From positions 186,001 to 250,000 of the forward strand of contig NZ_REEZ01000003.1 in the NCBI RefSeq assembly GCF_003990445.1: DNA of 64,000 nucleotides. Reading direction: 5' to 3'. Origin of the DNA: Pararhodobacter zhoushanensis (GTDB lineage Bacteria; Pseudomonadota; Alphaproteobacteria; Rhodobacterales; Rhodobacteraceae). Positions 1 through 8,795 of this stretch are shown one piece after another (within the stretch, counting starts at the first letter, position 1; each line of letters begins with the position of its first letter). A program made the translations under genes and the position numbers. Under the pieces are notes generated by a model. The model made no database searches and was not told the DNA's origin. It worked only from the letters and a program-made list of their open reading frames with translations.

Positions 1-485
1 AGCGCTTTACCTGGTGGCCGCAGGTCTTTCTGGGGCTGGCGTTCAACTGGGGCGCGCTGCTGGGCTGGACGGCGCAGACCGGCAGTCTGGGCTGGCCGGC
101 AGTGATCTTGTACCTTGGCGGCATTGCCTGGACGCTGTTTTACGACACGATCTATGCCCATCAGGACCGCGAAGATGACGCGCTGATCGGGGTGAAATCC
201 ACCGCGAGGCTGTTTGGCGACAACACCGAAAACTGGCTGCGCGGGTTTCTGGTGGCCTCGGTCGTGTTGATTTCGCTGGCAATTATCTACGCGCTGGCCC
301 CATTGGCCGATCCGATGCGTCTGTCCCTGACGCTGGCCGGGGCCTGGGCGTTTGGCGCGCATCTGAACTGGCAGCTGGGGCAGCTGAACATCAACGACAA
401 CGATGTGCTGCTGCGCCTGTTCCGCTCGAACCGCGATGCGGGCCTGATCCTTGTGCTGATTTTCGCCGCTGCCTTGCTGGTTTGA
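1..485 (+). CDS. ubiA: 4-hydroxybenzoate polyprenyltransferase, C-terminal part
   Basis: Membrane prenyltransferase of ubiquinone synthesis, which attaches the polyprenyl chain to 4-hydroxybenzoate. The window cuts off the 5' part; the reading frame is open from base 3 and 160 residues remain. The second aspartate-rich Mg-diphosphate motif is visible as DTIYAHQDREDD, followed by the GVKSTARLFG segment typical of UbiA, and several hydrophobic helices continue to the stop. The fragment is long enough for a firm family call. There is no downstream partner in the pathway, because the next gene is an OmpA-type protein. Confidence 0.93.
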   Translation, partial: RFTWWPQVFLGLAFNWGALLGWTAQTGSLGWPAVILYLGGIAWTLFYDTIYAHQDREDDALIGVKSTARLFGDNTENWLRGFLVASVVLISLAIIYALAPLADPMRLSLTLAGAWAFGAHLNWQLGQLNINDNDVLLRLFRSNRDAGLILVLIFAAALLV

Positions 486-556
486 TTGCATCGCTGGGCG
501 CATGGGGCTAGGTCAATGCCTGACCGGCCGCTGTCGGCCGCTGCCACGGACCCTCT

Positions 557-2548
557 ATGTCACATAAAACCCTGCTCGTTTCGATCGCTGCCTTCTTGCT
601 GGCGGTGGTTTTGGCGATGGTCACGGCACTGGGTCTGGTGGCGCTGGTCGAGCGGCGGACCGCAGATTCGCTGAGTGCTGCGTTCACCGACGCGGGCATC
701 GGTTGGGTGCAGATTTCTCTGAACGGTCTGGATGTAGAACTGGGCGGCAACGCGCCGACGGAAAGCGCCCGCATTCGTGCCTTGCAGGTCGCGGGGGGTG
801 TCATTGACGCCTCGCGCGTGTCGGAAAGCATCAGCGTGGCGGTGCGCAACGGTGTCGTCGCTCCGGTGTTCCGCATTGAGCTGATGCGCAACCGGGACGA
901 TCTGTCGGTGATCGGGCTGGTTCCGGCCCGGGCCGAGGGGGGCGCGATTGTGGACCGGCTGCGCGCGGCGATGCCGGACCTGCGGGTCGAGGACATGCTT
1001 CAGTCATCGGATTATCCGGTGCCGGGCGGCTGGGTTACGGCTGTCGGCTTTGCTGTCGAGGCGTTGCAACGGTTCGAGGTCGGCCGGGTCAGCGTCAGAG
1101 CCGGTCGCATTCAGATCGAAGCGCTGGTCGACGGACCCGAGGCCCGGCGCACGCTGGAACAGGACCTGCGCGCGCTGGCTCCGCGCGGGCAGGTGCTGAC
1201 GCTGGATCTGGTCGCGCCGCGCCCGGTGGCCGCCCCGTTCCTGCTGCGCGTCGATGCGGCGCAGGGCGCGCTGCGCGTCGGCAGCTGTGTTGCGGATACC
1301 GACGAGGCGCAAACCCGCATCGCGGCGGCGCTGACTGAGGCGGGGGTGACCCGGCGGCTGACCTGTCCGCTGGCGTTGGGCGCGCCCACGCCGCGGTGGG
1401 GCGAAGGCGCGGCGGTGGCGATCAATGCGCTGGCGGCGCTGGGGGATGGCAGCCTGACGATCTCGGACGGGACGGTGATTCTGGCCGTGCCGCACACCAT
1501 TGCCAGTGCCGATTTCGACCGCGCCGTGGGGCGTCTGGAAACCGCGCTGCCCGATGCCTTCAGTCTGAACGCCCGCCGACTGGACCCGCCCGCCGAAGAG
1601 AACGCCGCCGATGAGGCTGCGCCCGAAGTGCGCATGACACTGACCGAAGAGGGGCGCATGGCCCTGTCGGGCCGACTGCCGGACGAACGCATCCGCGCCG
1701 CTGTCACCGCGTTCTCGGGCGCGCGCTTTGGCTCGGGCGCGGTGGATGTCGCCACCCGGCTGGACCCGGATCTGCCCGCCGGCTGGTCGGTTCGCGTGCT
1801 CACCGTGATCGAGGCTCTGGCCGAGCTGCACCATGGCCAGGCCACCGTGCAGGCCGGTCGGGTTGCCGTTTCGGGCGTGTCGGGTAATCCGGATGCCAGC
1901 AGTCAGGTGACGCAGGTTTTGCTGCAAGGGCTTGGCTCGGACGCGGTGATTGATGTGAACGTGCGCTACGATGAGGCGCTGGACCCGGTGGTCAACGCCC
2001 CCACGCCCGACAATTGCGAGGCGCGGGTGCAGGCGATTCTGGCCGCCGACAAGATCACCTTCGATCCCGGCTCGACCGAGATCAACGAGGCCTCGGGCGT
2101 GATCATCGACCGTATCGCCGATGTTTTGCGGGAATGCGGCGAACTGCCCTTCGAGGTGGCGGGCTATACCGACAGTCAGGGCCGCGACGAGACCAACCTG
2201 AACCTGAGCCAGGCACGGGCCGAAGCGGTGATCAACGCCCTGCTGGCGCGGCGGGTGCTGGTGGCCTCGCTGGTGGCGCAAGGCTATGGCGCGGCAGATC
2301 CCATCGCCGACAACGGCACCGAAGCCGGGCGCGAGGCCAATCGCCGCATCGAATTCACCCTGATCCGCCCCGAGCCGGACCCCGAGCCGATGGACCCGGC
2401 GCTGGAGGCCCAGCTGGTGTTCGAGATCCAGACGGCTGATGACGACACAATCCGCCCGCGCCCGCGTCCCGGTAGCCAGCCGGCGGTTGTGCCCACCGTC
2501 GGCAGCGGCGATGATGCGCCCGAAGAAGACGCCCCGAATGACAACTGA
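557..2548 (+). CDS. membrane-anchored OmpA family protein with BON-like repeats
   Basis: A 663-residue envelope protein. Residues about 5-30 form one hydrophobic helix that looks like an uncleaved inner-membrane anchor. The middle (about 40-470) contains several weakly similar segments resembling BON domains. Residues about 484-604 form an OmpA C-terminal domain that binds peptidoglycan, with the motif TDSQGRDETNLNLSQARAE and a later NRRIEF. The C-terminus is Pro/Asp/Glu-rich. The likely role is linking the inner membrane or periplasm to the cell wall; the exact function is unknown. The ATG start gives the anchor directly at the N-terminus. The next gene, another anchored small protein, follows after 30 bases and may be co-transcribed. 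Confidence 0.85.
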   Translation: MSHKTLLVSIAAFLLAVVLAMVTALGLVALVERRTADSLSAAFTDAGIGWVQISLNGLDVELGGNAPTESARIRALQVAGGVIDASRVSESISVAVRNGVVAPVFRIELMRNRDDLSVIGLVPARAEGGAIVDRLRAAMPDLRVEDMLQSSDYPVPGGWVTAVGFAVEALQRFEVGRVSVRAGRIQIEALVDGPEARRTLEQDLRALAPRGQVLTLDLVAPRPVAAPFLLRVDAAQGALRVGSCVADTDEAQTRIAAALTEAGVTRRLTCPLALGAPTPRWGEGAAVAINALAALGDGSLTISDGTVILAVPHTIASADFDRAVGRLETALPDAFSLNARRLDPPAEENAADEAAPEVRMTLTEEGRMALSGRLPDERIRAAVTAFSGARFGSGAVDVATRLDPDLPAGWSVRVLTVIEALAELHHGQATVQAGRVAVSGVSGNPDASSQVTQVLLQGLGSDAVIDVNVRYDEALDPVVNAPTPDNCEARVQAILAADKITFDPGSTEINEASGVIIDRIADVLRECGELPFEVAGYTDSQGRDETNLNLSQARAEAVINALLARRVLVASLVAQGYGAADPIADNGTEAGREANRRIEFTLIRPEPDPEPMDPALEAQLVFEIQTADDDTIRPRPRPGSQPAVVPTVGSGDDAPEEDAPNDN

Positions 2549-2578
2549 CGCGCGCCCGCGCACCCCGGAGACCGCCCG

Positions 2579-2902
2579 ATGAACCGCACCGAATTCGTAA
2601 TTGTCACCGTGATCGTGCTGACGGCGGCCTTTGCGCTAGGCTGGTTCGTCAACTGGCTGATCCACCGTTTCACCCGCGTCACGCAGGCCGATCTGGGCGA
2701 ACTGGAGCGCATGGCGCAGGCGCTGCACGAGGCCGAGGAAACGCGCGATCAGGCCATCGCCTATATCCAGCAACGTGACGAGGAAGTCGGGCGCGAAATG
2801 GCGCAGGTGCAGGCGGAATTGCGGGCGGCGATGGACGGGTTGCGCGGTGCGCGGCACGAGGCCGAGACGCTGCGTCAGCAGCTCGACGGGCACGATAGAT
2901 AA
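2579..2902 (+). CDS. small single-helix membrane protein with coiled coil
   Basis: A 107-residue protein of unknown function. Residues about 5-27 are a strong transmembrane helix and the rest (about 38-105) is a charged heptad-like stretch rich in Glu, Gln, Arg and Ala, which should form a coiled coil. The layout suggests a bitopic protein with a cytoplasmic or periplasmic coiled-coil arm. It lies 30 bases after the OmpA-like gene on the same strand, so both probably act at the envelope. Codon use matches the neighbours. No catalytic motif is visible. Confidence 0.75.
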   Translation: MNRTEFVIVTVIVLTAAFALGWFVNWLIHRFTRVTQADLGELERMAQALHEAEETRDQAIAYIQQRDEEVGREMAQVQAELRAAMDGLRGARHEAETLRQQLDGHDR

Positions 2903-2923
2903 GCCAGGCGATACACATCGCCG

Positions 2924-2944
2924 CGAGCGGGACTTGCCCGCTCG
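2924..2944 (+). terminator. hairpin after the coiled-coil protein gene
   Basis: A perfect 8-bp stem (2924-2931 with 2937-2944) with a 5-base loop lies 21 bases after the stop codon. There is no T-run behind it, so it may be a weak or Rho-assisted terminator or an mRNA-stabilising hairpin. Confidence 0.35.
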
Positions 2945-2994
2945 GCGCTGTCCGGGCAAAGTGGCGTCATGACATTGCCGAGCGAGTTCGAACG

Positions 2995-3630
2995 ATGAAA
3001 TTCTGGTCGATTTGCCCAGCGATGCCTTTGGCCCGGCACGTCCTGAGGCCCTTTGCTCTTGCGGCTCTGGTTGGTGTCGCGCCGCTGGTGGTGGGGGCAC
3101 AAAGCCTGACGCAGGCGGCCCAATCCATCGAATCGATGCTCGCCGAGGGGCGCACCGATGATGCCGTAGTTGCGGCCCGCCGCTTTATGCGCACCGTGAC
3201 CGATCAGGCCGGGTTTGGCGTGACCAACGCCCAGCTCACCGCCGGGCAGGCCGAGGGCTATGGCATGTTCGTGCCGCGCGCGGACAACGTCTATGACATT
3301 GGCGAGCCGATCTATGCCTATGTCGAAGTTTACGGGTTTTCCATGACGTCGCTGGCCAATGGCGCGAATCGGTTGCTGTTCGACGTGTCTTTCACGCTCG
3401 ACAGCCCCGAGGGCGAGCAGATGACCGACGCGATGATCCCGATGGGCGAGGTGCAGCTGGACAGCTACAGCCGTCCGGTGGACGGGTATTTCCACCTGAC
3501 CTATCGTGTCACCGGGGCCGAAGGGGCTTACCAGCTGCGCACGCAGGTGGTGGACCGGGCAAGCGGTCAGCAGGCCGAGTTCACTTTGCCGGTGGTGTTT
3601 CAGACGGCCGATGATGCGCTGCGAAAATAG
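2995..3630 (+). CDS. secreted protein of unknown function
   Basis: A 211-residue protein with an N-terminal signal peptide: a basic start, a hydrophobic core around residues 18-33 (ALAALVGVAPLVVG) and a probable cleavage near GAQS. The mature part has a short helical N-terminus and then a beta-rich region of about 150 residues (MFVPRADNVYDIGEPIYAYVEVYG is its opening) that resembles an immunoglobulin-like or adhesive fold, but I do not recognise a family. No lipobox is present. It is convergent with moaE, with 5 bases between the two stops. Confidence 0.75.
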   Translation: MKFWSICPAMPLARHVLRPFALAALVGVAPLVVGAQSLTQAAQSIESMLAEGRTDDAVVAARRFMRTVTDQAGFGVTNAQLTAGQAEGYGMFVPRADNVYDIGEPIYAYVEVYGFSMTSLANGANRLLFDVSFTLDSPEGEQMTDAMIPMGEVQLDSYSRPVDGYFHLTYRVTGAEGAYQLRTQVVDRASGQQAEFTLPVVFQTADDALRK

Positions 3631-3635
3631 CCCGT

Positions 3636-4076
3636 TTACCAGCGCTTGAGGGCGTCTTCGTCGGCCTCGCGTGCCTCGACCCAGCCTTCACCCGTAGCGG
3701 TGCGTTCCTTTTTCCAGAACGGCGCGCGGGACTTCAGATAATCCATCAGGAACTCTGCCGCTGCGAAGGCATCGGCGCGGTGGCGTGAGGCCGTGGCGAC
3801 CATCATGATCATCTCGCCGGGGTTCAGCGCGCCATGGCGGTGGATGATCAGCGCATCGCTCAGCGACCAGCGGCTGCGCGCCTCGGCCTCGATCGTGCTC
3901 AGCGCGCGTTCGGTCATGCCGGGGTAATGCTCGATCTCCATGCCGCGCAGCGTGCCGTCATTGTCGCGCACCACCCCACAAAAGGTGACAATGGCGCCCG
4001 CACCATCACTGGACCGGGCAAAAGCGTTGCTTTCGGCACCGTAATCAAAGGGCTGGGCCTGAACGCGAATCGTCAT
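3636..4076 (-). CDS. moaE: molybdopterin synthase catalytic subunit
   Basis: Large subunit of molybdopterin synthase. With MoaD-thiocarboxylate it inserts the dithiolene sulfurs into precursor Z (cPMP) in molybdenum cofactor synthesis. The 146-residue length is normal. Family landmarks are GAIVTFCGVVRD near residues 27-39, the R-H-R region near 99-101, and YLKSRAPFWKKE (113-124), which carries the catalytic lysines. It follows moaD by 4 bases in the order pgsA-moaD-moaE, so the two synthase subunits are made together. The cofactor could serve the molybdenum hydroxylase at 38.2-40.5 kb. Confidence 0.95.
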   Translation of the reverse strand: MTIRVQAQPFDYGAESNAFARSSDGAGAIVTFCGVVRDNDGTLRGMEIEHYPGMTERALSTIEAEARSRWSLSDALIIHRHGALNPGEMIMMVATASRHRADAFAAAEFLMDYLKSRAPFWKKERTATGEGWVEAREADEDALKRW

Positions 4077-4080
4077 GGGT

Positions 4081-4332
4081 TCAGCCGCCGGTCATGGGCG
4101 GGAAAAACGCCACTTCGCGCACGCCGGCGAGAGGGGCGTCAAAATCGGTCAGTTCCTGGTCCAGCGCGACGCGCACCGCCTTGAGGTCGGCGAAGGTGAA
4201 AGCATAGCGCTCTTCGCGGGCGCGGAGTTCGTCGACCAGGTCGGCAACGGTGGCGGCCTCGGTCTGCACCGTTTCGCGCGGCAGGCCGATGCGTTCACGC
4301 AGCCAGGCGAAGTAGAGAATGGTCAGGGTCAT
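4081..4332 (-). CDS. moaD: molybdopterin synthase sulfur carrier subunit
   Basis: An 83-residue ubiquitin-fold sulfur carrier. The C-terminus ends in PPMTGG, the diglycine that is activated by adenylation and converted to the thiocarboxylate used by MoaE. The N-terminus (ILYFAWLRERIGLP) is typical of MoaD. Its start codon overlaps the pgsA stop as ATGA (4329-4332), so translation is coupled to pgsA, and moaE follows 4 bases later. Nothing is unusual in length or motif. Confidence 0.95.
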   Translation of the reverse strand: MTLTILYFAWLRERIGLPRETVQTEAATVADLVDELRAREERYAFTFADLKAVRVALDQELTDFDAPLAGVREVAFFPPMTGG

Positions 4333-4997
4333 TCGCTGCTGTCCCGCAAATGGGGCATCGCCTTGCGCAGATAGTCGAGGCCGGTGATCGCGGTCAGGAT
4401 CGCGGCGATCCAGATCAGCGCAAGGCCGATCGCCCAGACGACCTGGCCCATGTTGTTAGCGATCGACAAGAGGTTGATATCGGCATCCAGCCCGGTATCG
4501 GCCATCTCGGCGATGATCGAGCGGTTACGCGCGAGCGCCTGCTCGCGCACGTACTCCAGACCCAGCGCGGCGAACAGCGTCGAGATCGCCACCATCTGCG
4601 CGGTGGTCTTCCACTTGGCCAGCTGCGTTACCGCCAGCAGGCGCGAGGTATTGCCCAGATATTCGCGCAAGCCTGACACGAACACCTCACGAAACAGGAT
4701 CACCGTCGCGGGCAGGATCAACCAGGGATCCATGCCGGAATAGCCGGTGATCACCAGCAGGGCGATGACGACCATCGCCTTGTCCGCGATCGGGTCGAGC
4801 ATGGCGCCGATGCGGCTTTCCTGCCGCCACAGGCGGGCGAGGTAGCCGTCGAAATAGTCGGTGATCGCGGCGCCCAAGAAAAGGACCAGCGCGAACCAGT
4901 CGGCCCAGGGGCGGGCAAAATACAAGAACATGATCGCAACGCCCGGGGCGGCGACCAGGCGCATAACAGTCAGGGTGTTGGGTATGGTCCAGCGCAT
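4329..4997 (-). CDS. pgsA: CDP-diacylglycerol--glycerol-3-phosphate 3-phosphatidyltransferase
   Basis: Makes phosphatidylglycerol phosphate, the committed step to phosphatidylglycerol and cardiolipin, in the inner membrane. The CDP-alcohol phosphatidyltransferase motif D-G-x2-A-R-x8-G-x3-D-x3-D is complete in the segment starting DYFDGYLAR. Several transmembrane helices surround it. I chose the ATG at 4997 (protein starts MRWTIPNTLTVMRL, as in the family); a TTG six codons upstream at 5015 is also open, and neither has a strong Shine-Dalgarno. First gene of the pgsA-moaD-moaE run. Length is 222 residues, slightly longer than many homologues because of an insert around residues 140-180. Confidence 0.93.
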   Translation of the reverse strand: MRWTIPNTLTVMRLVAAPGVAIMFLYFARPWADWFALVLFLGAAITDYFDGYLARLWRQESRIGAMLDPIADKAMVVIALLVITGYSGMDPWLILPATVILFREVFVSGLREYLGNTSRLLAVTQLAKWKTTAQMVAISTLFAALGLEYVREQALARNRSIIAEMADTGLDADINLLSIANNMGQVVWAIGLALIWIAAILTAITGLDYLRKAMPHLRDSSE

Positions 4998-5038
4998 GCA
5001 CGATAGGTAGCCCAAGCGCGCGCGTTGCGAAAGGGGGA

Positions 5039-6484
5039 CTACTCGGCCGCGATGTGCTGCGTTGGCCCATGCGCGGCATCTGGCGGAGCATCGTCGCGCC
5101 AGCCGCTGCTGACAGGGACGGCGGCGGCCGGTGTGGTGCCCGGCTGCCCGGTGGTGCCGCTTTGCGGGGTGTGTGTTTTGGCCGGGGACGACACGGGTTT
5201 GGGCGCTGCACCCGTCGCCTTGACGCGGTCCTTGCCCGGTTCGCGCACGGCGCTGATCATGGCCAGTCCGGTCTGGATCGAAACAGCGAGATTGGACAGT
5301 GTCTGCAGGCTTTCCGAAATGGCCGCCTGTACCGTGTCGATCTGGTCAAGCGTGGCCGAGCAGGCCTTTTCGAAAACCCGGTCGCGCCGGCTTTCGACCC
5401 GGCCAAGGATGCGGATGGTATCAAGGCCCAGGACCATGCGGCGGATTTCATAGGCCGAGGCGATCAGCGTTGCGGCAAGTCTGGACGCTTCGGCCAGCGA
5501 CACCTGCACCAGCGTTTGGCTTTCATCGCCGAGCTTCGCGATGATCGTGTGTTCCTGACGGTTCTCTTCGCCGGCGAAGTTTTCGTCCGGCTGACGGATC
5601 TGTTGCGACATCTCAAGATGCAGGCGTGAGCAATTGGTCAGAATAAGGCTGCGCCGAACCGCGGCATCCATGCTCCCGCAGATGTTCTTTTCACCGGTGA
5701 CAAAGGCACTTAGCCTTTCCGCGATATTGTCGAACGAGGTCTTGTAGTTCATCGAGATCTGGCTGATCGGCCCGCCCTGCGGTTCCAGCCGCGAGGCGAT
5801 CAGGCGCATGTTCACTGGCAGCAGTTTGAGGCTGTCAAACAATCCGACCAGCCGTGTCTGTTCTTCCAGAGCGGCGGTCAGGCCGCTGACCAGCGTAGCG
5901 AGATGGTTCGCCACCTTGTCCACCGGTCGATCGAGCCCACGGTCGCGCGCAAGCGTTTCTTCCTGCAGGGCCTGGCTCATGAATTCGGGATAAGATCGGA
6001 AGCCAAGTTCGGTGAGCCGCGTCAGAAGGATTTCTGCCGACGCTTCGGCCGACAGCGATTCGTTCTGTTCGCGCCGCCGAAGGCGCGCGTATTCTTCGCG
6101 CATGGTCTGGAACAGGGCCGAACTGGGCTTGAGCCGGACCGAGAAATACCCCCCCTCACACGGAATTGCCGCAGCGAGAACCCAATAATAGCGTCCGTCC
6201 TTGTTGCGGTTCTTGACGTAGCCGACAGCCGGTTCCCCGGATTTCAGCATGGACCAGAAGATATGGAAAAACCCCTTGGGCATATCGGGGTGGCGCACCA
6301 GTTTATGCGGCGCGCCGATGGTGTCGCGCCACCCGTAACCCGCAAGCCGGTCGAACGTGTCATTCGCCGCGCAAATTACGCCGCGCGTGTCGGTCCGCGA
6401 ATAGATCAGCTCAAGAAGGTCAAAAGGCACCTCCTGGCCGGTGTCCCGCGCTGAAGAGTTAAAGGTGGAAGGAGCCTGAGCCAT
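5039..6484 (-). CDS. Aer-like PAS domain sensor protein
   Basis: A soluble protein of about 481 residues. Residues about 15-115 form an Aer/PAS domain: GVICAANDTFDRLAGY, the VRHPDMP motif typical of Aer-type PAS, and NKDGRYYWV. The rest is mostly helical with Glu/Arg-rich segments, then a Pro/Thr/Ala-rich tail of about 70 residues. No transmembrane helix, no chemoreceptor hairpin, no kinase, GGDEF or HTH domain is visible, so the output is unknown; a helical relay that binds a partner is likely. The ATG at 6484 was chosen; a TTG at 6493 is also open. It sits between uvrC and pgsA on the same strand, 87 bases after uvrC. Confidence 0.8.
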   Translation of the reverse strand: MAQAPSTFNSSARDTGQEVPFDLLELIYSRTDTRGVICAANDTFDRLAGYGWRDTIGAPHKLVRHPDMPKGFFHIFWSMLKSGEPAVGYVKNRNKDGRYYWVLAAAIPCEGGYFSVRLKPSSALFQTMREEYARLRRREQNESLSAEASAEILLTRLTELGFRSYPEFMSQALQEETLARDRGLDRPVDKVANHLATLVSGLTAALEEQTRLVGLFDSLKLLPVNMRLIASRLEPQGGPISQISMNYKTSFDNIAERLSAFVTGEKNICGSMDAAVRRSLILTNCSRLHLEMSQQIRQPDENFAGEENRQEHTIIAKLGDESQTLVQVSLAEASRLAATLIASAYEIRRMVLGLDTIRILGRVESRRDRVFEKACSATLDQIDTVQAAISESLQTLSNLAVSIQTGLAMISAVREPGKDRVKATGAAPKPVSSPAKTHTPQSGTTGQPGTTPAAAVPVSSGWRDDAPPDAAHGPTQHIAAE

Positions 6485-6571
6485 GATCGCCAACGCATGT
6501 GAGGGACATTGCTGGTGAGCATGGCGCCGACTTATTACTGCTTCGTTAGCGCCGGGCCGGTTTCTGTGCTG

Positions 6572-8497
6572 TCATTCCTCGGCGTGGAAAAAATTATAGA
6601 CAGTTTCCGCGATTTTCTGCGAGATCCCCGGCACTGCCATCAGGTCGGGCAAGCCCGCGCGGGTCACGGCCTTGGCCGAGCCGAAATGCGCCAGCAGCGC
6701 GCGTTTGCGGGTCGCACCAACGCCGGGCACCTCGTCGAGCGGGGTGCGGGTGGTCGTCTTGGCACGGGCGGCGCGGTGGGTGCCGATGACGAAGCGGTGA
6801 GCCTCGTCGCGCAGGCGCTGGATGAAATAGAGCACCGGGTCATTGTGGCGCAACGCAAAGGGGCGCTGGCCGGGGCGGTGGAATTCCTCGCGCCCCAGAT
6901 CGCGGTCGACGCCCTTGGCGACGCCAATAAACGGTATGTCATCGAGCCCCAGTTCGGCCAGCGTCTCGGCCACGGCCGAGATCTGCCCGGCGCCACCGTC
7001 GATCAGCAGAAGATCCGGCCAGGCCTCGGACTCGCGGCCCGGGTCATCCTTGAGCAGCTTGTCGAAGCGCCGCGTCAGCACCTCGCGCATCATGCCGAAA
7101 TCGTCGCCGGGCTTGGCCATGTCGCCCTTGATGTTGAACTTGCGGTACTGGTTCTTCATCCAGCCGTCGGGCCCGGCCACGACCATGGCACCCACGGCAT
7201 GCGCGCCCTGAATGTGGCTGTTGTCATAGATTTCAACCCGTTGCGGGGTCTCATCCAGATTGAACGCCTCGGCCAGACCGGCCAGAAGGCGGGACTGCGC
7301 GGCACTTTCCGACATCTTGCGGCCCAGCGATTCGCGCGCATTTCTAAGCGCGTTTTCCACCAGCTCGGCCTTTTCACCGCGCTGGGGGACGCGCAAGTCG
7401 ACGTTGCGCCCGGCGCGGGCGCTGAGGAGTTCGTGGATCAGATCCTCATTCTCAACGGGATGCGAGAGCAGGATCTGCTTGGGCGGCGGTTTGCCGTCGT
7501 AGAATTGCGCGAGGAACGCCTCCAGAATCTCCCCTTCTTCGGCACCCGAGCCGGTGCGGGGGTAAAAGTCGCTGTTCCCCCAACTCTGATGCGCCCGGAT
7601 GAAGAAAACCTGAACGCAGGCCTGCCCCTTTTCCAAATGCAGCGCGATCACGTCGGCCTCGTCGACCCCTTTGGGGTTGATGCCCTGCGACTGCTGCACG
7701 GCGGTCAGCGCGCGGATGCGGTCGCGCAGGGCCGCCGCGCGCTCGAATTCCATCGCGTCGGACGCTTCCTGCATACCGCGCGCCAGATCGGCCTGAATGC
7801 GGGTCGTCTTGCCGGACAGGAACTGCTCGGCGTCGGATACCAGATCGCTGTAATCCTCGGGCGTGATCAGGTTCACGCAGGGACCGGCGCAGCGCTTGAT
7901 CTGGTAGAGCAGGCAGGGCCGTGTGCGGTTCTGGAAGGCCGCATCGGTGCAAGATCGCAAAAGGAACACTTTTTGCAGCTGGTTCAGCGTCCGATTGACC
8001 GCTGTTCCGCTGGCGAAGGGGCCGAAATAGCTGCCTTTTTCCGTCCGCTTCCCCCGGTGTTTGCGGATCTGGGGAAAGGCGTGATCTTTGGAAATCAGGA
8101 TATTGGGAAAGCTTTTGTCGTCGCGCAGCAGCACGTTGTAGATCGGCTTGAGCTGCTTGATCAGGTTCTGTTCGAGCAGCAGCGCCTCGGTTTCGGTCTT
8201 GGTGGTTAGGAACATCATCGACCGGGTTTCCGAGATCATCCGCGCGATGCGGCCCGAATGCCCGGAAGGGCGCGCGTAATTCGACACGCGGACCTTCAGG
8301 TTGCGCGCCTTGCCGACGTAGAGCACGCGCATGTCGTCGCCCAGCATGCGGTACACGCCGGGAGAGCCGTCAAGGGTGCGCACGTAGCTGGCGATAAGGG
8401 CGTGGCCGGTGAGGCCATCGGTCCGTGCGCCAAGCTCAACGTTAAGATCGTCGGGGCCAAGCTCGTCAGCGCCAGATTCGTCGGGTGTTTCGGTCAT
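6572..8497 (-). CDS. uvrC: UvrABC system subunit C
   Basis: Makes the two incisions in nucleotide excision repair after UvrB has loaded on damaged DNA. Domains in order: GIY-YIG nuclease near residues 45-125 ([20 protein letters not shown]), a cysteine cluster ([13 protein letters not shown]), the UVR motif that binds UvrB near 235-265, the RNase-H-like second nuclease ([20 protein letters not shown]), and C-terminal helix-hairpin-helix repeats ([13 protein letters not shown]). At 641 residues it is complete. A Asp/Glu-rich N-terminal extension of about 30 residues precedes the nuclease. The ATG at 8497 is preferred over the TTG directly before it. The upstream 298 bases contain a DnaA-box-like site. 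Confidence 0.97.
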   Translation of the reverse strand: MTETPDESGADELGPDDLNVELGARTDGLTGHALIASYVRTLDGSPGVYRMLGDDMRVLYVGKARNLKVRVSNYARPSGHSGRIARMISETRSMMFLTTKTETEALLLEQNLIKQLKPIYNVLLRDDKSFPNILISKDHAFPQIRKHRGKRTEKGSYFGPFASGTAVNRTLNQLQKVFLLRSCTDAAFQNRTRPCLLYQIKRCAGPCVNLITPEDYSDLVSDAEQFLSGKTTRIQADLARGMQEASDAMEFERAAALRDRIRALTAVQQSQGINPKGVDEADVIALHLEKGQACVQVFFIRAHQSWGNSDFYPRTGSGAEEGEILEAFLAQFYDGKPPPKQILLSHPVENEDLIHELLSARAGRNVDLRVPQRGEKAELVENALRNARESLGRKMSESAAQSRLLAGLAEAFNLDETPQRVEIYDNSHIQGAHAVGAMVVAGPDGWMKNQYRKFNIKGDMAKPGDDFGMMREVLTRRFDKLLKDDPGRESEAWPDLLLIDGGAGQISAVAETLAELGLDDIPFIGVAKGVDRDLGREEFHRPGQRPFALRHNDPVLYFIQRLRDEAHRFVIGTHRAARAKTTTRTPLDEVPGVGATRKRALLAHFGSAKAVTRAGLPDLMAVPGISQKIAETVYNFFHAEE

Positions 8498-8574
8498 CAA
8501 AGGGGCCGGGTGATTCTGCTCGCTGGCTGCACTCTAGCGCGCGTGAGTTCAAGGGCAAAGCTTTCCACGGAATC

Positions 8575-8583
8575 TGTGGATAA
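8575..8583 (-). promoter_or_regulatory. DnaA-box-like site
   Basis: TGTGGATAA on the plus strand is the exact complement of the consensus DnaA box TTATCCACA. A partial second copy (CTGTGGAG) lies at 8586-8593. The site sits 78 bases upstream of the uvrC start, so it could regulate uvrC. Whether DnaA binds here is unknown. Confidence 0.4.
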
Positions 8584-8722
8584 ACCTGTGGAGGTGCTGT
8601 TGGGAAGGGTGAAAAACCTAGGTTTCAGGGCTGGTTCGGATGAATGCCCAATTTTTGGGCGCTGCCTTAAGTCATTGAAATCAAAGAGAAGAAAAACAAT
8701 GCATGGCAACCTACTGAAAAGC

Positions 8723-8738
8723 TTAACAATTTCATAAC
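8723..8738 (+). promoter_or_regulatory. possible CtrA-like half-site pair
   Basis: TTAA (8723-8726), seven bases, then ATAAC (8734-8738). This differs by one base from the alphaproteobacterial CtrA consensus TTAA-N7-TTAAC. It is AT-rich and short, so chance is a real alternative. Confidence 0.2.
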
Positions 8739-8795
8739 GCTTCTGTGACAGCTTGCGGTCCGGTGGACAAGCTGACGCGGCGTCCGGCCAAAGGG

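Larger units (their letters stand above)
8498..8795. other. non-coding gap upstream of uvrC, relatively AT-rich
   Basis: This 298-base stretch separates uvrC from the end of the upstream SDR gene and has no convincing ORF. Bases about 8640-8740 are clearly richer in A and T than the surroundings. It holds a DnaA-box-like sequence, a small GCCCAA/TTGGGC hairpin (8646-8660) and a TTAA-N7-ATAAC sequence. It presumably contains the uvrC promoter. Confidence 0.6.

Noticed and set aside
8498-8795. Chromosome origin of replication.
   Set aside because: Only one perfect DnaA box and no switch in gene direction or typical origin neighbours. A regulatory site is simpler.
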